Shown in pieces: positions 53,353-61,432 of a DNA stretch of 64,000 nt. The notes under the pieces were generated by a model, which saw only the letters and a program-made list of their open reading frames with translations, did not search any database and was not told where the DNA came from. How positions within the stretch are numbered: the stretch's first letter is position 1; each line of letters begins with the position of its first letter. The DNA is from CANLBN01 sp965230205 (GTDB lineage: Bacteria; Pseudomonadota; Gammaproteobacteria; Pseudomonadales; Cellvibrionaceae). Made by a program: the position numbers and the translations under genes. The stretch is from positions 3,348,001 through 3,412,000 of the forward strand of contig OZ245996.1 of assembly GCA_965230205.1 (NCBI GenBank). Reading direction: 5' to 3'.

Positions 53353-53822
53353 TGTTTTTTTCCTGTGTTTTTATCACTGGATAATATTGTATGAATGTCC
53401 TTAAAATTATTTTCTATCAGATCTTTTTTGGCATTTTGAGTCACATGGCATTGTTTACAAAAATATCGGCGTGGTGATACATCTGCTAGGAAATTACCGT
53501 CTCGATCCATAAAGTGCGTTACGCTAACCATCGGTGCCTGTGAATCTTCGGTTTGTGTTCTTGAATGACAACTTAAGCATTTATTTACCTTAAGGTCGAG
53601 TTGGTAATTTTCAATTTTATGAGGTATGGTCGGTGGCTGCATCGGATAATCCCTCGTACGTTTAATATCATTATTAACCGCATTTTGTAATACGGCAGGA
53701 TTATCATTTACTCCATTTAAGGGAGTTCCATTTCTTAAGGTTGCAATATTATCCTCAGCAAAAGTGACAGGTATGAGGCATATAAGGCAGCTAATGCATA
53801 GTAATTTTTGTAGGTTTTTCAT
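53349..53822 (-). CDS. napB: Periplasmic nitrate reductase diheme cytochrome subunit NapB
   Basis: A 157-residue cytochrome c with a signal peptide (residues 1-22, ending TFA before EDN). Two heme sites are present, NKCLSCHSRT and FCKQCHVTQ, with distal His ligands in YPMQPPTIPHKIE and VTHFMDRDG. It relays electrons from NapC to NapA in the periplasm. It follows napA by 33 bases and overlaps napC. Confidence 0.94.
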   Translation of the reverse strand: MKNLQKLLCISCLICLIPVTFAEDNIATLRNGTPLNGVNDNPAVLQNAVNNDIKRTRDYPMQPPTIPHKIENYQLDLKVNKCLSCHSRTQTEDSQAPMVSVTHFMDRDGNFLADVSPRRYFCKQCHVTQNAKKDLIENNFKDIHTILSSDKNTGKKQ

Positions 53823-53855
53823 TTCATCTACCCATTATTTTTTGTATGAATACAA

Positions 53856-56351
53856 TCATACTTTCTCAATTTGAACAGCACATTTTTTGAAGTCTGTTTG
53901 CTTGGATATAGGATCTGTCGCATCCAATGTAACCTTATTAATCAGCTGCCTTGCATCAAACCAGGGAACAAACACAAGCCCTCGTGGCGGTTTATTTCTT
54001 CCGCGTGTTTCTACTCGAGTGACAATGTGGCCTCGTTTAGAGCGAACTTTGACTTTGTCGCCACGACGTAAACCCTTGTCTTGAGCATCTTGCGGATGCA
54101 TATAGCAAACGGCATCGGAAAACGCTTTATAAAGTTCAGGTACTCGTTGAGTCATTGAACCTGAGTGCCAGTGCTCAAGAACACGGCCAGTTGATAGCCA
54201 AAAAGGAAACTCTTCATCCGGAGGTTCAGCAGCAGGTTCATAAGGTAGGGCGAAAATAATAGCTCGGCCATCGGGTTTGCCATAAAATTGAAACCCCTTG
54301 CCTTTTTCTACATAAGGGTCGCTGCCTTCCCGAAAACGCCAAAGCGTTTCTTTGCCATTGACAACTGGCCAGCGTAAACCTCTTGTGTTGTGATAGGTAT
54401 CAAAGTCCGCGAGATCATGAGCATGCCCTCTGCCAAAGGTTGCATATTCTTCAAATAGTCCTTTTTGAGGATAGAAGCCAAAATCTTTTGCTTCATGATT
54501 ACTGTAATCACTATTGATGTCGCTGGTTGGGAATTTATCAACATTTCCATTTTTAAATAAAATATCAAATAATGTTCTATTTTTGTATTCTGGTTTTTTT
54601 GCAATTAATTCATCAGGCCAGACTTCACTTATTTTAAACCGTTTAGAAAACTCCATCACTTGCCATAAGTCAGACTTTGCTTCTCCTGGAGCATCTACCA
54701 ATTGATGCCAAAATTGTGTACGTCGTTCAGCATTTCCGTATGCCCCTTCTTTTTCGATCCACATAGCAGTGGGTAAAATTAAATCGGCTGCTTGTGCGGT
54801 AACGGTGGGGTATGCATCTGATACAACAATAAAGTTATCTGGATTGCGATAAGCGGGAATGCCTTCTTCATTAATATTCGCAGCTGCTTGCAAATTATTG
54901 TTGCACTGAATCCAATATGCATTAATTTCACTGTCCTTTAATTTCCTATTATGAAGCACTGCATGGGCGCCAGGTTTTGGGTTAATGGTACCTTCGGGTA
55001 GTTTCCATATATTTTCTGCAAGGGCACGATGCTTAGGGTTTTTGACAACCATGTCGGCAGGTAAACGGTGAGAGAATGTGCCCACTTCACGGGCTGTGCC
55101 ACAGGCAGAAGGCTGTCCCGTTAGGCTAAAAGGACCGTTGCCTGGTTGAGAAATTTTCCCTGTTAGTAAATGAATGTTATAAATTAAGTTATTCATCCAT
55201 ACGCCACGAGTATGTTGATTAACTCCCATTGTCCATAGTGACATAACCTTTCTATTAGGATCGGCATAGAGTTTTGCGAGCTTAATTAATTTATCTTCGC
55301 TAACACCACTGATCTCGCTAGCTGTCTTAACATCGTATTCGCTAACAAACTGTGCGTATTCCTCAAAGTTAATTTCTGTAGATCCACCAGCTTTGTTAGC
55401 ATTTTTGGCTTTTTTCTGCAGTAGGTTTTCAGGGCGGAGTCCATATCCAATATCAGTATTACCTAACCGGAAATTAGTATACTTTTTAACAAATTCCATA
55501 TTCACTGCATTGTTTTGGATAATGTAATTAGCAATAAAATTGGCAATTGCAAGGTCAGATTGAGGAGTAAAGATCATAGGCAGGTCGGCGAGCTCAAAAC
55601 TCCGGTGTTCATAGGTTGAGAGCACACAAACTTGTGTATCTGGTTTGCTGAGTCTACGATCAGTTAAGCGGGTCCAGAGAATAGGGTGCATCTCTGCCAT
55701 ATTAGAGCCCCATAGGACAAATGCATCAGCATGCTCGAAATCATCATAACAACCCATGGGTTCATCAATGCCGAAGGTTCTCATAAAACCGCCAACGGCA
55801 CTCGCCATGCAGTGTCTGGCATTAGGTTCTATATTGTTTGAGCGAAATCCGGCTTTCATTAACTTAACGGCAGCATAACCTTCCCATACAGTCCATTGGC
55901 CAGAGCCAAACATACCAATTGCTTCCGGCCCTTTATTTTTAAGCGTGCTTTTAAACTTTTCGGCCATTACATCAAAGGCTGTGTCCCAACTGACTGATGT
56001 AAACTCACCATCTTTGGAATATTTTCCATCTTTCATGCGTAGCAATGGTGTGATTAAGCGATCATTGCCATAGATGATTTTAGAAAGAAAGTAACCTTTG
56101 ATGCAGTTAAGCCCACGATTGACAGGTGAGTTAATATCGCCGTGTGTGGCAACAACTTGGCCATTTTTTGTGGCAACATTGACACTACAACCTGTGCCAC
56201 AGAAACGGCAAGGAGCTTTTGACCACTTCAATTTGCTGTCATCAACACTGGCAATTAAATTAGTACCTAAGCTGGGCAAGCTAACACCCGCTGCTGATGC
56301 AGCAAGGCTTGCTGCCTGATACTTAATATACTGTCTACGAGAAATACCCAT
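53856..56351 (-). CDS. napA: Periplasmic nitrate reductase catalytic subunit NapA
   Basis: An 831-residue molybdopterin enzyme that reduces nitrate to nitrite in the periplasm. The N-terminus has a Tat signal (ISRRQYIKYQAASLAASAAG). The [4Fe-4S] site is APCRFCGTGCSVNVA with the fourth Cys in RGLNCIKGYFL. The Mo-ligand Cys is in ARHCMASAVGGFMRTFG (about residue 152). The C-terminal dinucleotide-binding region is GRVLEHWHSGSMTQRVPEL. Length matches E. coli NapA (828). It is preceded by napD, its Tat chaperone, 73 bases upstream. Confidence 0.96.
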   Translation of the reverse strand: MGISRRQYIKYQAASLAASAAGVSLPSLGTNLIASVDDSKLKWSKAPCRFCGTGCSVNVATKNGQVVATHGDINSPVNRGLNCIKGYFLSKIIYGNDRLITPLLRMKDGKYSKDGEFTSVSWDTAFDVMAEKFKSTLKNKGPEAIGMFGSGQWTVWEGYAAVKLMKAGFRSNNIEPNARHCMASAVGGFMRTFGIDEPMGCYDDFEHADAFVLWGSNMAEMHPILWTRLTDRRLSKPDTQVCVLSTYEHRSFELADLPMIFTPQSDLAIANFIANYIIQNNAVNMEFVKKYTNFRLGNTDIGYGLRPENLLQKKAKNANKAGGSTEINFEEYAQFVSEYDVKTASEISGVSEDKLIKLAKLYADPNRKVMSLWTMGVNQHTRGVWMNNLIYNIHLLTGKISQPGNGPFSLTGQPSACGTAREVGTFSHRLPADMVVKNPKHRALAENIWKLPEGTINPKPGAHAVLHNRKLKDSEINAYWIQCNNNLQAAANINEEGIPAYRNPDNFIVVSDAYPTVTAQAADLILPTAMWIEKEGAYGNAERRTQFWHQLVDAPGEAKSDLWQVMEFSKRFKISEVWPDELIAKKPEYKNRTLFDILFKNGNVDKFPTSDINSDYSNHEAKDFGFYPQKGLFEEYATFGRGHAHDLADFDTYHNTRGLRWPVVNGKETLWRFREGSDPYVEKGKGFQFYGKPDGRAIIFALPYEPAAEPPDEEFPFWLSTGRVLEHWHSGSMTQRVPELYKAFSDAVCYMHPQDAQDKGLRRGDKVKVRSKRGHIVTRVETRGRNKPPRGLVFVPWFDARQLINKVTLDATDPISKQTDFKKCAVQIEKV

Positions 56352-56424
56352 AAGGTTTTACCATTACTGTTAGTAGATTTATAGTTGAGTAATCGTTAAC
56401 ATTTTTATTGAATAAAAGTACTAG

Positions 56425-56697
56425 CTAAGCTATTTGTTCCTCTAAAAATTTTGTTTCTTCTGCATGGTGATACACCATGATAACGGACATAACACCGTCG
56501 CATTCTTTTATCATTTCGATATAGTTTTGCGTTAATTTCGTTGATGGTGCTTCGATCACAACAATAACTTTGCCTTGGGTGTGGTCTGTTATTGTTATTT
56601 CGAGATTGGATATAGAAGATATTGTTGAGGTAAATCTCTCAATATAATGAGGCTTGATAAGAACAATTACACTGCTGATGTGTGATTCGTTAGCCAT
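56425..56697 (-). CDS. napD: NapA signal-peptide chaperone NapD
   Basis: A 90-residue ferredoxin-fold protein: ESHISSVIVLIKPHYIERFTSTISSISNLEI, then GKVIVVIEAPSTKLTQNYIEMIKECDGVMSVIMVYHHAEE, with the HxEE-type ending typical of NapD. It binds the Tat signal of NapA until cofactor loading is complete. The frame is open 37 codons further upstream inside napE, but TAAGGAGTTAAC just before the ATG at 56697 fixes the start. Confidence 0.92.
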   Translation of the reverse strand: MANESHISSVIVLIKPHYIERFTSTISSISNLEITITDHTQGKVIVVIEAPSTKLTQNYIEMIKECDGVMSVIMVYHHAEETKFLEEQIA

Positions 56698-56708
56698 TGT
56701 TAACTCCT

Positions 56709-56864
56709 TTATGCTGTTGGTGGCCCAAAAATGATTTGCAATATCCAGATAATGAAGCCGTAACCACCGACTAAAACAATAGAAAGCATTGGAAATAAAA
56801 TGACACAAATAAATAGAAATAGGCGCCTTTCAAGCTTCGATGAATTTTCTTGGCTATCTATCAT
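56709..56864 (-). CDS. napE: NapE membrane protein (51 aa)
   Basis: A 51-codon frame with one membrane helix: a charged N-terminus (MIDSQENSSKLERRLFLF), then CVILFPMLSIVLVGGYGF and the ending FGPPTA. The LFP-x-LSIVLVGGYGFxxWxxQxxxGPP pattern is NapE's. Its role in nitrate reduction is unknown; it is absent from some nap operons. It ends 11 bases before napD with the napD ribosome-binding site in between. It is the first gene of the nap operon and follows the FNR-type promoter. Confidence 0.9.
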   Translation of the reverse strand: MIDSQENSSKLERRLFLFICVILFPMLSIVLVGGYGFIIWILQIIFGPPTA

Positions 56865-56930
56865 AATGTTGTCTTTTGAGGGGTAATTAATTTGTGATAG
56901 TTATACTAACTTGATGGATAGGGATAGATA

Positions 56931-56944
56931 TTGATTTAGATCAA
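56931..56944 (-). promoter_or_regulatory. FNR/Anr box upstream of napEDABC
   Basis: TTGATTTAGATCAA matches the consensus TTGAT-N4-ATCAA exactly and is centred 73 bases before the napE start. A -10-like TAGTAT (minus strand, about 56908-56903) lies at the distance expected for a class II FNR promoter, with the box near -41. Implies induction when oxygen is low. Confidence 0.85.
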
Positions 56945-57082
56945 TGTAGAGGGTTTGGCAGAAGAGGAGTGCCTGAGGCGAATTAAAATGAAACGTAGGT
57001 AGAGTTAAAGCGGTTGATTAGTGACTTTTTGTCAATATATTACGAATAGTGAATCGTAGCTCAGAACTGATGAAATATGATA

Positions 57083-57709
57083 TTAATAGAGCCGTTTGCG
57101 TTCATCATCATCGATTCTTTTTTGCATGTCTTTAACAGAGTTCTTCAATTGACCAGTATTAACCATGATTTCACCGAGTTTAGCCAGTTGACTTACATCT
57201 TCCCACTTCTCATGTGCCCAAATATTAGATCGCTTCATAGCTTTGCCGCAATGAAAATATACTTCATGGACTGTAACTGCAATTAAAAACTCTGGGGCTT
57301 TATTATTGATGGAAAACTGCATTCGCAAGTTATCATCTCTAATAATTTGTGCCTGACCTGAAATGCGCAATGTTTCTCCTTTTCCTGGAACTATGAATAT
57401 AATCCCAATGTTAGGGTTTTGTAAGATATTTTTGAAGGTTTCAGCCCGCTGATTACCCAAGCGTTCAGGGATTAATAATTGCTTCTTGTTAATAATCTGA
57501 ACGAAGCCAGAGGGGTCACCTTTAGGGGAGACGGTTACCTGCCCGGACTTACTAAAGGATGCTAGCATCAGTAAGGGGCTTTTATTGATAAAGTCATAAC
57601 TGTATGAATCAAGGTAGTTAATGGATTTGTCTAACACACGTTGACCTGGGTAACCCATAATGTCACGGAATTGTTTTTCAGTGGTAATAACTTGCTTGAA
57701 TGGATACAT
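57083..57709 (-). CDS. Pyridoxamine-phosphate-oxidase-like FMN-binding protein
   Basis: A 208-residue split-barrel flavoprotein of the MSMEG_1061-like PPOX group. MLASFSKSGQVTVSPKGDPSGFVQIINKKQLLIPERLGNQR is the FMN-binding core, and NPNIGIIFIVPGKGETLRISGQAQII the second strand set. EVYFHCGKAMKRSNIW near residue 150 is the group's typical ending. Its substrate is unknown; relatives bind FMN, heme or F420. It follows the GST gene by 15 bases and is probably co-transcribed. Confidence 0.78.
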   Translation of the reverse strand: MYPFKQVITTEKQFRDIMGYPGQRVLDKSINYLDSYSYDFINKSPLLMLASFSKSGQVTVSPKGDPSGFVQIINKKQLLIPERLGNQRAETFKNILQNPNIGIIFIVPGKGETLRISGQAQIIRDDNLRMQFSINNKAPEFLIAVTVHEVYFHCGKAMKRSNIWAHEKWEDVSQLAKLGEIMVNTGQLKNSVKDMQKRIDDDERKRLY

Positions 57710-57724
57710 AAGATTTGTGAGACG

Positions 57725-58393
57725 TTATTTAACTAACATACCTTTTCCCGCATTTTCTTTCTCTATACGTGCGGTTTCAGGACCTTTTTTGGGGATTGCG
57801 AGTCCGCGTTGTACTGCAGGCCTGCTTTCCATTTGTTCTAGCCAGCGGCGTAAATTCTCTAAATCACTAATATCGACACCAGCCCACTCATACCAGCGTA
57901 TCCAAGGGAAGGTCGCAATGTCTGCAATGCTTAACTCATCGCAGATAAATTCGCGATTGGCTAATCGCTGATCATAAACTTCATATAAACGACGGGTTTC
58001 GTTTTGATAACGTGTAATTGCAAACGGGATTTTTTCAGGCGCATAGCGATTAAAAACATGTGCTTGGCCTTGCATAGGACCAACGCCCCCCATTTGAAAC
58101 ATCAGCCATTGCAATACCTCTGAGCGTTTGTTGCTGGAAGAGGGGAGGAATTTGCCGCTGAGTTCAGCCAGGTAGATTAGTATCGAACCAGATTCAAATA
58201 CGACAAAATCTTGATTATTGTGATCCACAATCACAGGAATTCTACCGTTGGGGTTTAAGTTAAGAAACCAATCTTGTTTTTGTTCCAGCTCACCGAGATT
58301 GATCGCTTGGTAGTCGTAAGTGATGCTGGCTTCTTCCAGCATAATGGAGGCTTTGTGGCCGTTAGGTGTATCTGCGGTATACAAGGTAATCAT
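57725..58393 (-). CDS. Glutathione S-transferase, nu class (YfcG/YghU-like)
   Basis: A 222-residue GST. The thioredoxin-fold N-domain has LYTADTPNGHKASIMLEEASITYDYQAINL, with Thr/Asn at the position where nu-class enzymes bind the glutathione thiol, NPNGRIPVIVDH (cis-Pro) and FESGSILIYLAEL. The helical C-domain has FQMGGVGPMQGQAHVFNRYAPEKIPFAI and LSIADIATFPWIRWYEWAGV. Nu-class enzymes act as disulfide-bond reductases with glutathione. It heads a two-gene unit with the PPOX protein. Confidence 0.87.
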   Translation of the reverse strand: MITLYTADTPNGHKASIMLEEASITYDYQAINLGELEQKQDWFLNLNPNGRIPVIVDHNNQDFVVFESGSILIYLAELSGKFLPSSSNKRSEVLQWLMFQMGGVGPMQGQAHVFNRYAPEKIPFAITRYQNETRRLYEVYDQRLANREFICDELSIADIATFPWIRWYEWAGVDISDLENLRRWLEQMESRPAVQRGLAIPKKGPETARIEKENAGKGMLVK

Positions 58394-58577
58394 TGATGAT
58401 CCTTATTGATTCTCTGCCGGTGAGTTAATAAAAAGACAATATATCTATCGATAGGTAGATTATCTTTAACCACTTACTTCGTCAATAGGTCATTACTAAA
58501 TTAAAAAGAATTCATTAAAGCTAGAAAGCTCGTTACAAGATATTTCACTACTTGGTGGAGAGTCCAAAAAGAAGAGC

Positions 58578-58604
58578 TAGAATTTACATTAAATTCTACT
58601 TTTT
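58578..58604 (+). terminator. Strong plus-strand terminator-like hairpin with no assigned upstream gene
   Basis: TAGAATTTA-CAT-TAAATTCTA is a perfect 9-bp stem with a 3-base loop followed by ACTTTTTTATTTA on the plus strand. Both flanking genes (GST and AraC-type) are on the minus strand, where the sequence after the stem is not T-rich. It may end an unrecognised plus-strand transcript or serve the AraC gene weakly. Confidence 0.5.
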
Positions 58605-58676
58605 TATTTATATCAGTTGGTTATGATAATTATCTTATATAGTTTCTAGGTTTGATTGTTGCTGAGTAATTAGTCA

Positions 58677-59591
58677 TCAAATGTCTGTATGGTTTTTTCG
58701 ATAAGCTGCAGGATCTACTGCATATAGCGATTTGAATGCTCGTGAAAATGAGCTTCGGCTTTGGTAACCCACACGATCAGCAATATTCTTAATGGGTAGG
58801 TCGCCGGTCGTAAGTAACTGCGCAGCACGACGAAGACGATAATTAGTCAAGAATTCATGAGGTGGTTGGCCAAAGGCTTTTGTAAAATGTTCACTAAAAG
58901 AGGAACGGCTCATGCAGGCCAGTTCTGCCAGCTCTTCAACACGGTGTTGCTTTTCAGGGGCATCCAACATTACCCGTAGGGCATTTTCCAAGCGTGGGTT
59001 TTCCAGAATGGCCAGCCAAGGGAAGCGCCAGTCTTGTTGTTCATGTAAGCGGCGCAATAACAAAATTAAACATTGCTTCATTAAAGTGCTGGCTAATGCC
59101 AATGTACCTAGCTGCGGCCGGCTGAACTCTGCCAGCATGGCTTCAAAAGCACCACGAATATAGATCGAATCCTGAAAAGATTCCACCAATGGCTCGGCCA
59201 GCAAGCTGAATATATCCACTCCTTGGCCATAACTTGCATGAACTCGACCGCAGGCTAATACAACATCGGTGGCGCCTTCTCCTGCTTTTAACCAATGCAT
59301 ATCTTCAGTGGGTTGTAAGCATAAAGACGATGCCGTACTGCGTCGGGATGAATCCTGTAATGACTCAATACGCTGTGACACACCCGCAGGCACCAAAATC
59401 ATTTGGTCTGCTTCCAAAGAAATGGCTTTGCCATTGTTTGAGCTGAGTTGCCCATGGCCAGCAAGCATATAGTGAATAGTGTTGTAGTCGTCAGGGGCAA
59501 TATCTAAATGATAACCACAACGCACATCACATATTGCAAACGGCTCAACACGGACTTCTAAGGCATTCAGTAATTTGTCTGTAATTTCCAT
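58677..59591 (-). CDS. AraC-family transcriptional regulator with cupin N-domain
   Basis: A 304-residue regulator. Residues 1-175 form a cupin-like sensing domain (CDVRCGYHLDIAPDDYNTIHYMLAGHGQL, ADQMILVPAGVSQRIES). The C-terminal 100 residues carry two helix-turn-helices: ELACMSRSSFSEHFTKAFGQPPHEFLTNYRLRRAAQLL and PIKNIADRVGYQSRSSFSRAFKSLYAVDPAAYRK. A GTG five codons upstream is possible. It is divergent from the Tat-exported hydrolase at 59734 across about 140 bases, which is the likely target. Confidence 0.88.
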   Translation of the reverse strand: MEITDKLLNALEVRVEPFAICDVRCGYHLDIAPDDYNTIHYMLAGHGQLSSNNGKAISLEADQMILVPAGVSQRIESLQDSSRRSTASSLCLQPTEDMHWLKAGEGATDVVLACGRVHASYGQGVDIFSLLAEPLVESFQDSIYIRGAFEAMLAEFSRPQLGTLALASTLMKQCLILLLRRLHEQQDWRFPWLAILENPRLENALRVMLDAPEKQHRVEELAELACMSRSSFSEHFTKAFGQPPHEFLTNYRLRRAAQLLTTGDLPIKNIADRVGYQSRSSFSRAFKSLYAVDPAAYRKNHTDI

Positions 59592-59733
59592 GCTGACATT
59601 ATGCACAAAAAAATTGTGCTTACGCCATATTCCGACATCAGGACACCAATTTTGGCGGGTTCGTCTAAAAGCTTACCGCATAATTTCTCCGAACTTAACG
59701 TTTACCAAATTCAATACTAGTCAGGAGAAAACT

Positions 59734-60558
59734 ATGTGTGATCATGAACATAAAGACTCATCACGACGCGGATTTTTAAAAACCAGTGCGGCAGCCGTGA
59801 CCGGTGTAGCCGCTGTGGCTGCAACAGGGGCAATATCCACCAATGCTAATGCGGCTGTGAGTGATTATGCACCGCCCGCTAAGCCGGCATTGCCACCCAG
59901 TACAATGAAGTTAGATTTAAAGCGTACCGCTGTGGTTATTATTGACCCGCAAGTGGATTTTTTAAGTCCTAAAGGGGTGACATGGGGCGTGGTTGGCGAA
60001 AGTGTCACTGAGCACGATACGGTTAATAACATCGAACGCTTATTTAAAATTGCGAAAGCAAAAGATATCGTCACCGCAATTTCACCACACTATTACTACC
60101 CAACAGACCACGGTTGGAAGTTTGAAGGTGGCCTTGAAAAGCTTATGCATAAAATCGGTATGTTTGATCGTAAAGGCCCATTAGATTTAAGCGGCTTTGA
60201 AAACTCAGGCGCTGACTGGATGCCGCAATACAAAAAATATATCAACGATGGTAAAACCATTGTGGTATCACCGCATAAAGTGTACGGGCCAGAAACCAAC
60301 GACTTAACCTTACAATTGCGTAAGAGGGGAGTGGACCAAGTTGTACTCGCCGGCATGTCTGCCAATTTATGTGTTGAAAGCCATTTTCGTGAACTGCAAG
60401 AGCAGGGCTTTGAAGTGGCTGTTGTCAGCGATGCAACCGCCGCTGCAAAAATACCCGAAGGTGATGGCTATGCCGCAGCAATAGTTAACTTCCGTTATAT
60501 GGCGAATGCCGTATGGAATACCAAAGAGGCGATTAAGCAGATTGAGGCTTCTGCATAA
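59734..60558 (+). CDS. Tat-exported isochorismatase-family cysteine hydrolase
   Basis: A 274-residue hydrolase. The N-terminus holds a Tat signal (SSRRGFLKTSAAAVTGVAAVAA, cleavage near ANA at residue 40). The isochorismatase-like catalytic residues are Asp71 (VVIIDPQVDF), Lys182 (SPHKVYG) and Cys213 (GMSANLCVESHFREL). Family members cleave amides, ureido groups or isochorismate; periplasmic export is uncommon for this mostly cytoplasmic family. The ATG at 59734 follows a CAGGAGAAA ribosome-binding site; the longer open frame is rejected. It is divergent from the AraC regulator and ends in its own terminator. Confidence 0.87.
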   Translation: MCDHEHKDSSRRGFLKTSAAAVTGVAAVAATGAISTNANAAVSDYAPPAKPALPPSTMKLDLKRTAVVIIDPQVDFLSPKGVTWGVVGESVTEHDTVNNIERLFKIAKAKDIVTAISPHYYYPTDHGWKFEGGLEKLMHKIGMFDRKGPLDLSGFENSGADWMPQYKKYINDGKTIVVSPHKVYGPETNDLTLQLRKRGVDQVVLAGMSANLCVESHFRELQEQGFEVAVVSDATAAAKIPEGDGYAAAIVNFRYMANAVWNTKEAIKQIEASA

Positions 60559-60566
60559 TTGATTTG

Positions 60567-60623
60567 AAAGGTCGGTGATAAGTATTGGTATTGATTCCTA
60601 TTATTAATTATCGACCTTTTTAA
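60567..60623 (+). terminator. Terminator after the cysteine hydrolase
   Basis: AAAGGTCG (60567-60574) and CGACCTTT (60612-60619) pair, with partial ATAA/TTAT pairing inside, followed by TTAATTTT, nine bases after the stop codon. The A-rich other side lets it also stop the leftward hcp chain. Confidence 0.7.
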
Positions 60624-60646
60624 TTTTCTATTCTTATAATAATTTT

Positions 60647-60823
60647 TTAATCACCATCTAGGCCTTTTTGCGTTCTCATTAGCTCAACCTCATCTGGAGG
60701 GCCGCTTCTTAGTATCTTAGGTTCTTCCATAGGGCGTCGTTGTTTGCAATTCTCATCAATAGACTTTTTGGCTTTTTTAAGCCTATTTTTAGCTTTTTCA
60801 AGTTCTTCTTCATAGTAATTCAT
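60647..60823 (-). CDS. Small charged protein (58 aa), last of the hcp-linked chain
   Basis: A 58-codon frame starting MNYYEEELEKAKNRLKKAKK. The first 25 residues form a strongly charged amphipathic helix; a Pro-rich tail (RRPMEEPKILRSGPPDE) follows. AGGATAT nine bases upstream is a good ribosome-binding site. Its LEKAKNRLKKAKK helix resembles those at the start of the 61-aa and 48-aa proteins of the same chain, suggesting a family. Function unknown. Confidence 0.55.
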   Translation of the reverse strand: MNYYEEELEKAKNRLKKAKKSIDENCKQRRPMEEPKILRSGPPDEVELMRTQKGLDGD

Positions 60824-60859
60824 TTTACATATCCTGAAATCTCACAGAACAATATACAT

Positions 60860-61135
60860 TTATTCATCTTTCTTATAATTTACGACGTTATTACTGTCTT
60901 TTTTTAAACCTTTGTTTAGCAGGTCTTCATACTTGGGAAAGTTGCTATTTTCACCTCTCATAGAAATGTAAGCCTCTTTTAAGTTTTCGGCTGCTTGATC
61001 AAACGTTAGCAATAAATCCTGAATATCAGCTTTATCTCTTACTGTTTCAGACCTCAACAAGCTTTCGAAATACTCTGTTTGTTTCTCTACGGCTTGAATA
61101 CTTACAAGTAGTGTGGATAGGCTAATTTCGGCCAT
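60860..61135 (-). CDS. Small helical protein (91 aa), paralog of the 72-aa neighbour
   Basis: A 91-residue, probably all-helical protein beginning MAEISLSTLLVSIQAVEKQ. It shares MxxISxxTLxxSIQAVxK, ESLLxSETxxDxADIQDLLL and following LK positions with the upstream 72-residue protein, so the two are tandem duplicates; this copy has a longer charged C-terminus (KGLKKDSNNVVNYKKDE). It begins 14 bases after its paralog. No family recognised; coiled-coil-like heptads suggest a binding or chaperone role. Confidence 0.65.
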   Translation of the reverse strand: MAEISLSTLLVSIQAVEKQTEYFESLLRSETVRDKADIQDLLLTFDQAAENLKEAYISMRGENSNFPKYEDLLNKGLKKDSNNVVNYKKDE

Positions 61136-61149
61136 TTGCTAGAATTCTA

Positions 61150-61368
61150 TTAAAGTGTCTCATAGGGCGGGTAATTTGCCGCAAAACGCTGTTTTTCTTG
61201 ATATAGCCTTTTTAGTTCTAATTCAGTTTCTTCGTAAGAGAGAAGCAGGTCTTGAATATCTGCGCCATCAGATAATGTTTCTGAGGTTAGTAAAGACTCC
61301 AGGTTATTTATCTCTTTTTTTACTGCTTGTATAGACATCATTAGAGTCCCTATTGATATATCAGTCAT
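61150..61368 (-). CDS. Small helical protein (72 aa), paralog of the 91-aa neighbour
   Basis: A 72-residue helical protein beginning MTDISIGTLMMSIQAVKKE and containing NNLESLLTSETLSDGADIQDLLLSYEE. About half its positions match the 91-aa protein directly downstream. Its start overlaps the end of a 23-codon frame by 8 bases, so it is probably translated by coupling. In a chain behind hcp, its role might be effector chaperone, immunity or structural adaptor; none is shown. Confidence 0.65.
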   Translation of the reverse strand: MTDISIGTLMMSIQAVKKEINNLESLLTSETLSDGADIQDLLLSYEETELELKRLYQEKQRFAANYPPYETL

Positions 61369-61432
61369 TCTCTACTCTTTCTTTTTGTGCTTTAGCATTC
61401 CTCGCTAGTATGTTTAATTCTATGAAGCTCAT
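61361..61432 (-). CDS. Candidate 23-aa ORF bridging two coupled genes
   Basis: ATG at 61432 overlaps the stop of the 61-aa gene (ATGA) and opens 23 codons, MSFIELNILARNAKAQKERV followed by END. Its stop lies 8 bases inside the 72-aa gene (ATGACTGA). It closes an otherwise 60-base gap in a chain where every other junction is an overlap or is very short. The peptide has the same amphipathic Lys-rich character as the other small proteins. It may be a real peptide or only a coupling leader. Confidence 0.4.
   Translation of the reverse strand: MSFIELNILARNAKAQKERVEND

Noticed and set aside
59575..59733. N-terminal extension of the cysteine hydrolase by 53 codons
   Set aside because: The extension precedes a clear Tat signal and a CAGGAGAAA ribosome-binding site at the ATG 59734, so it is untranslated leader.
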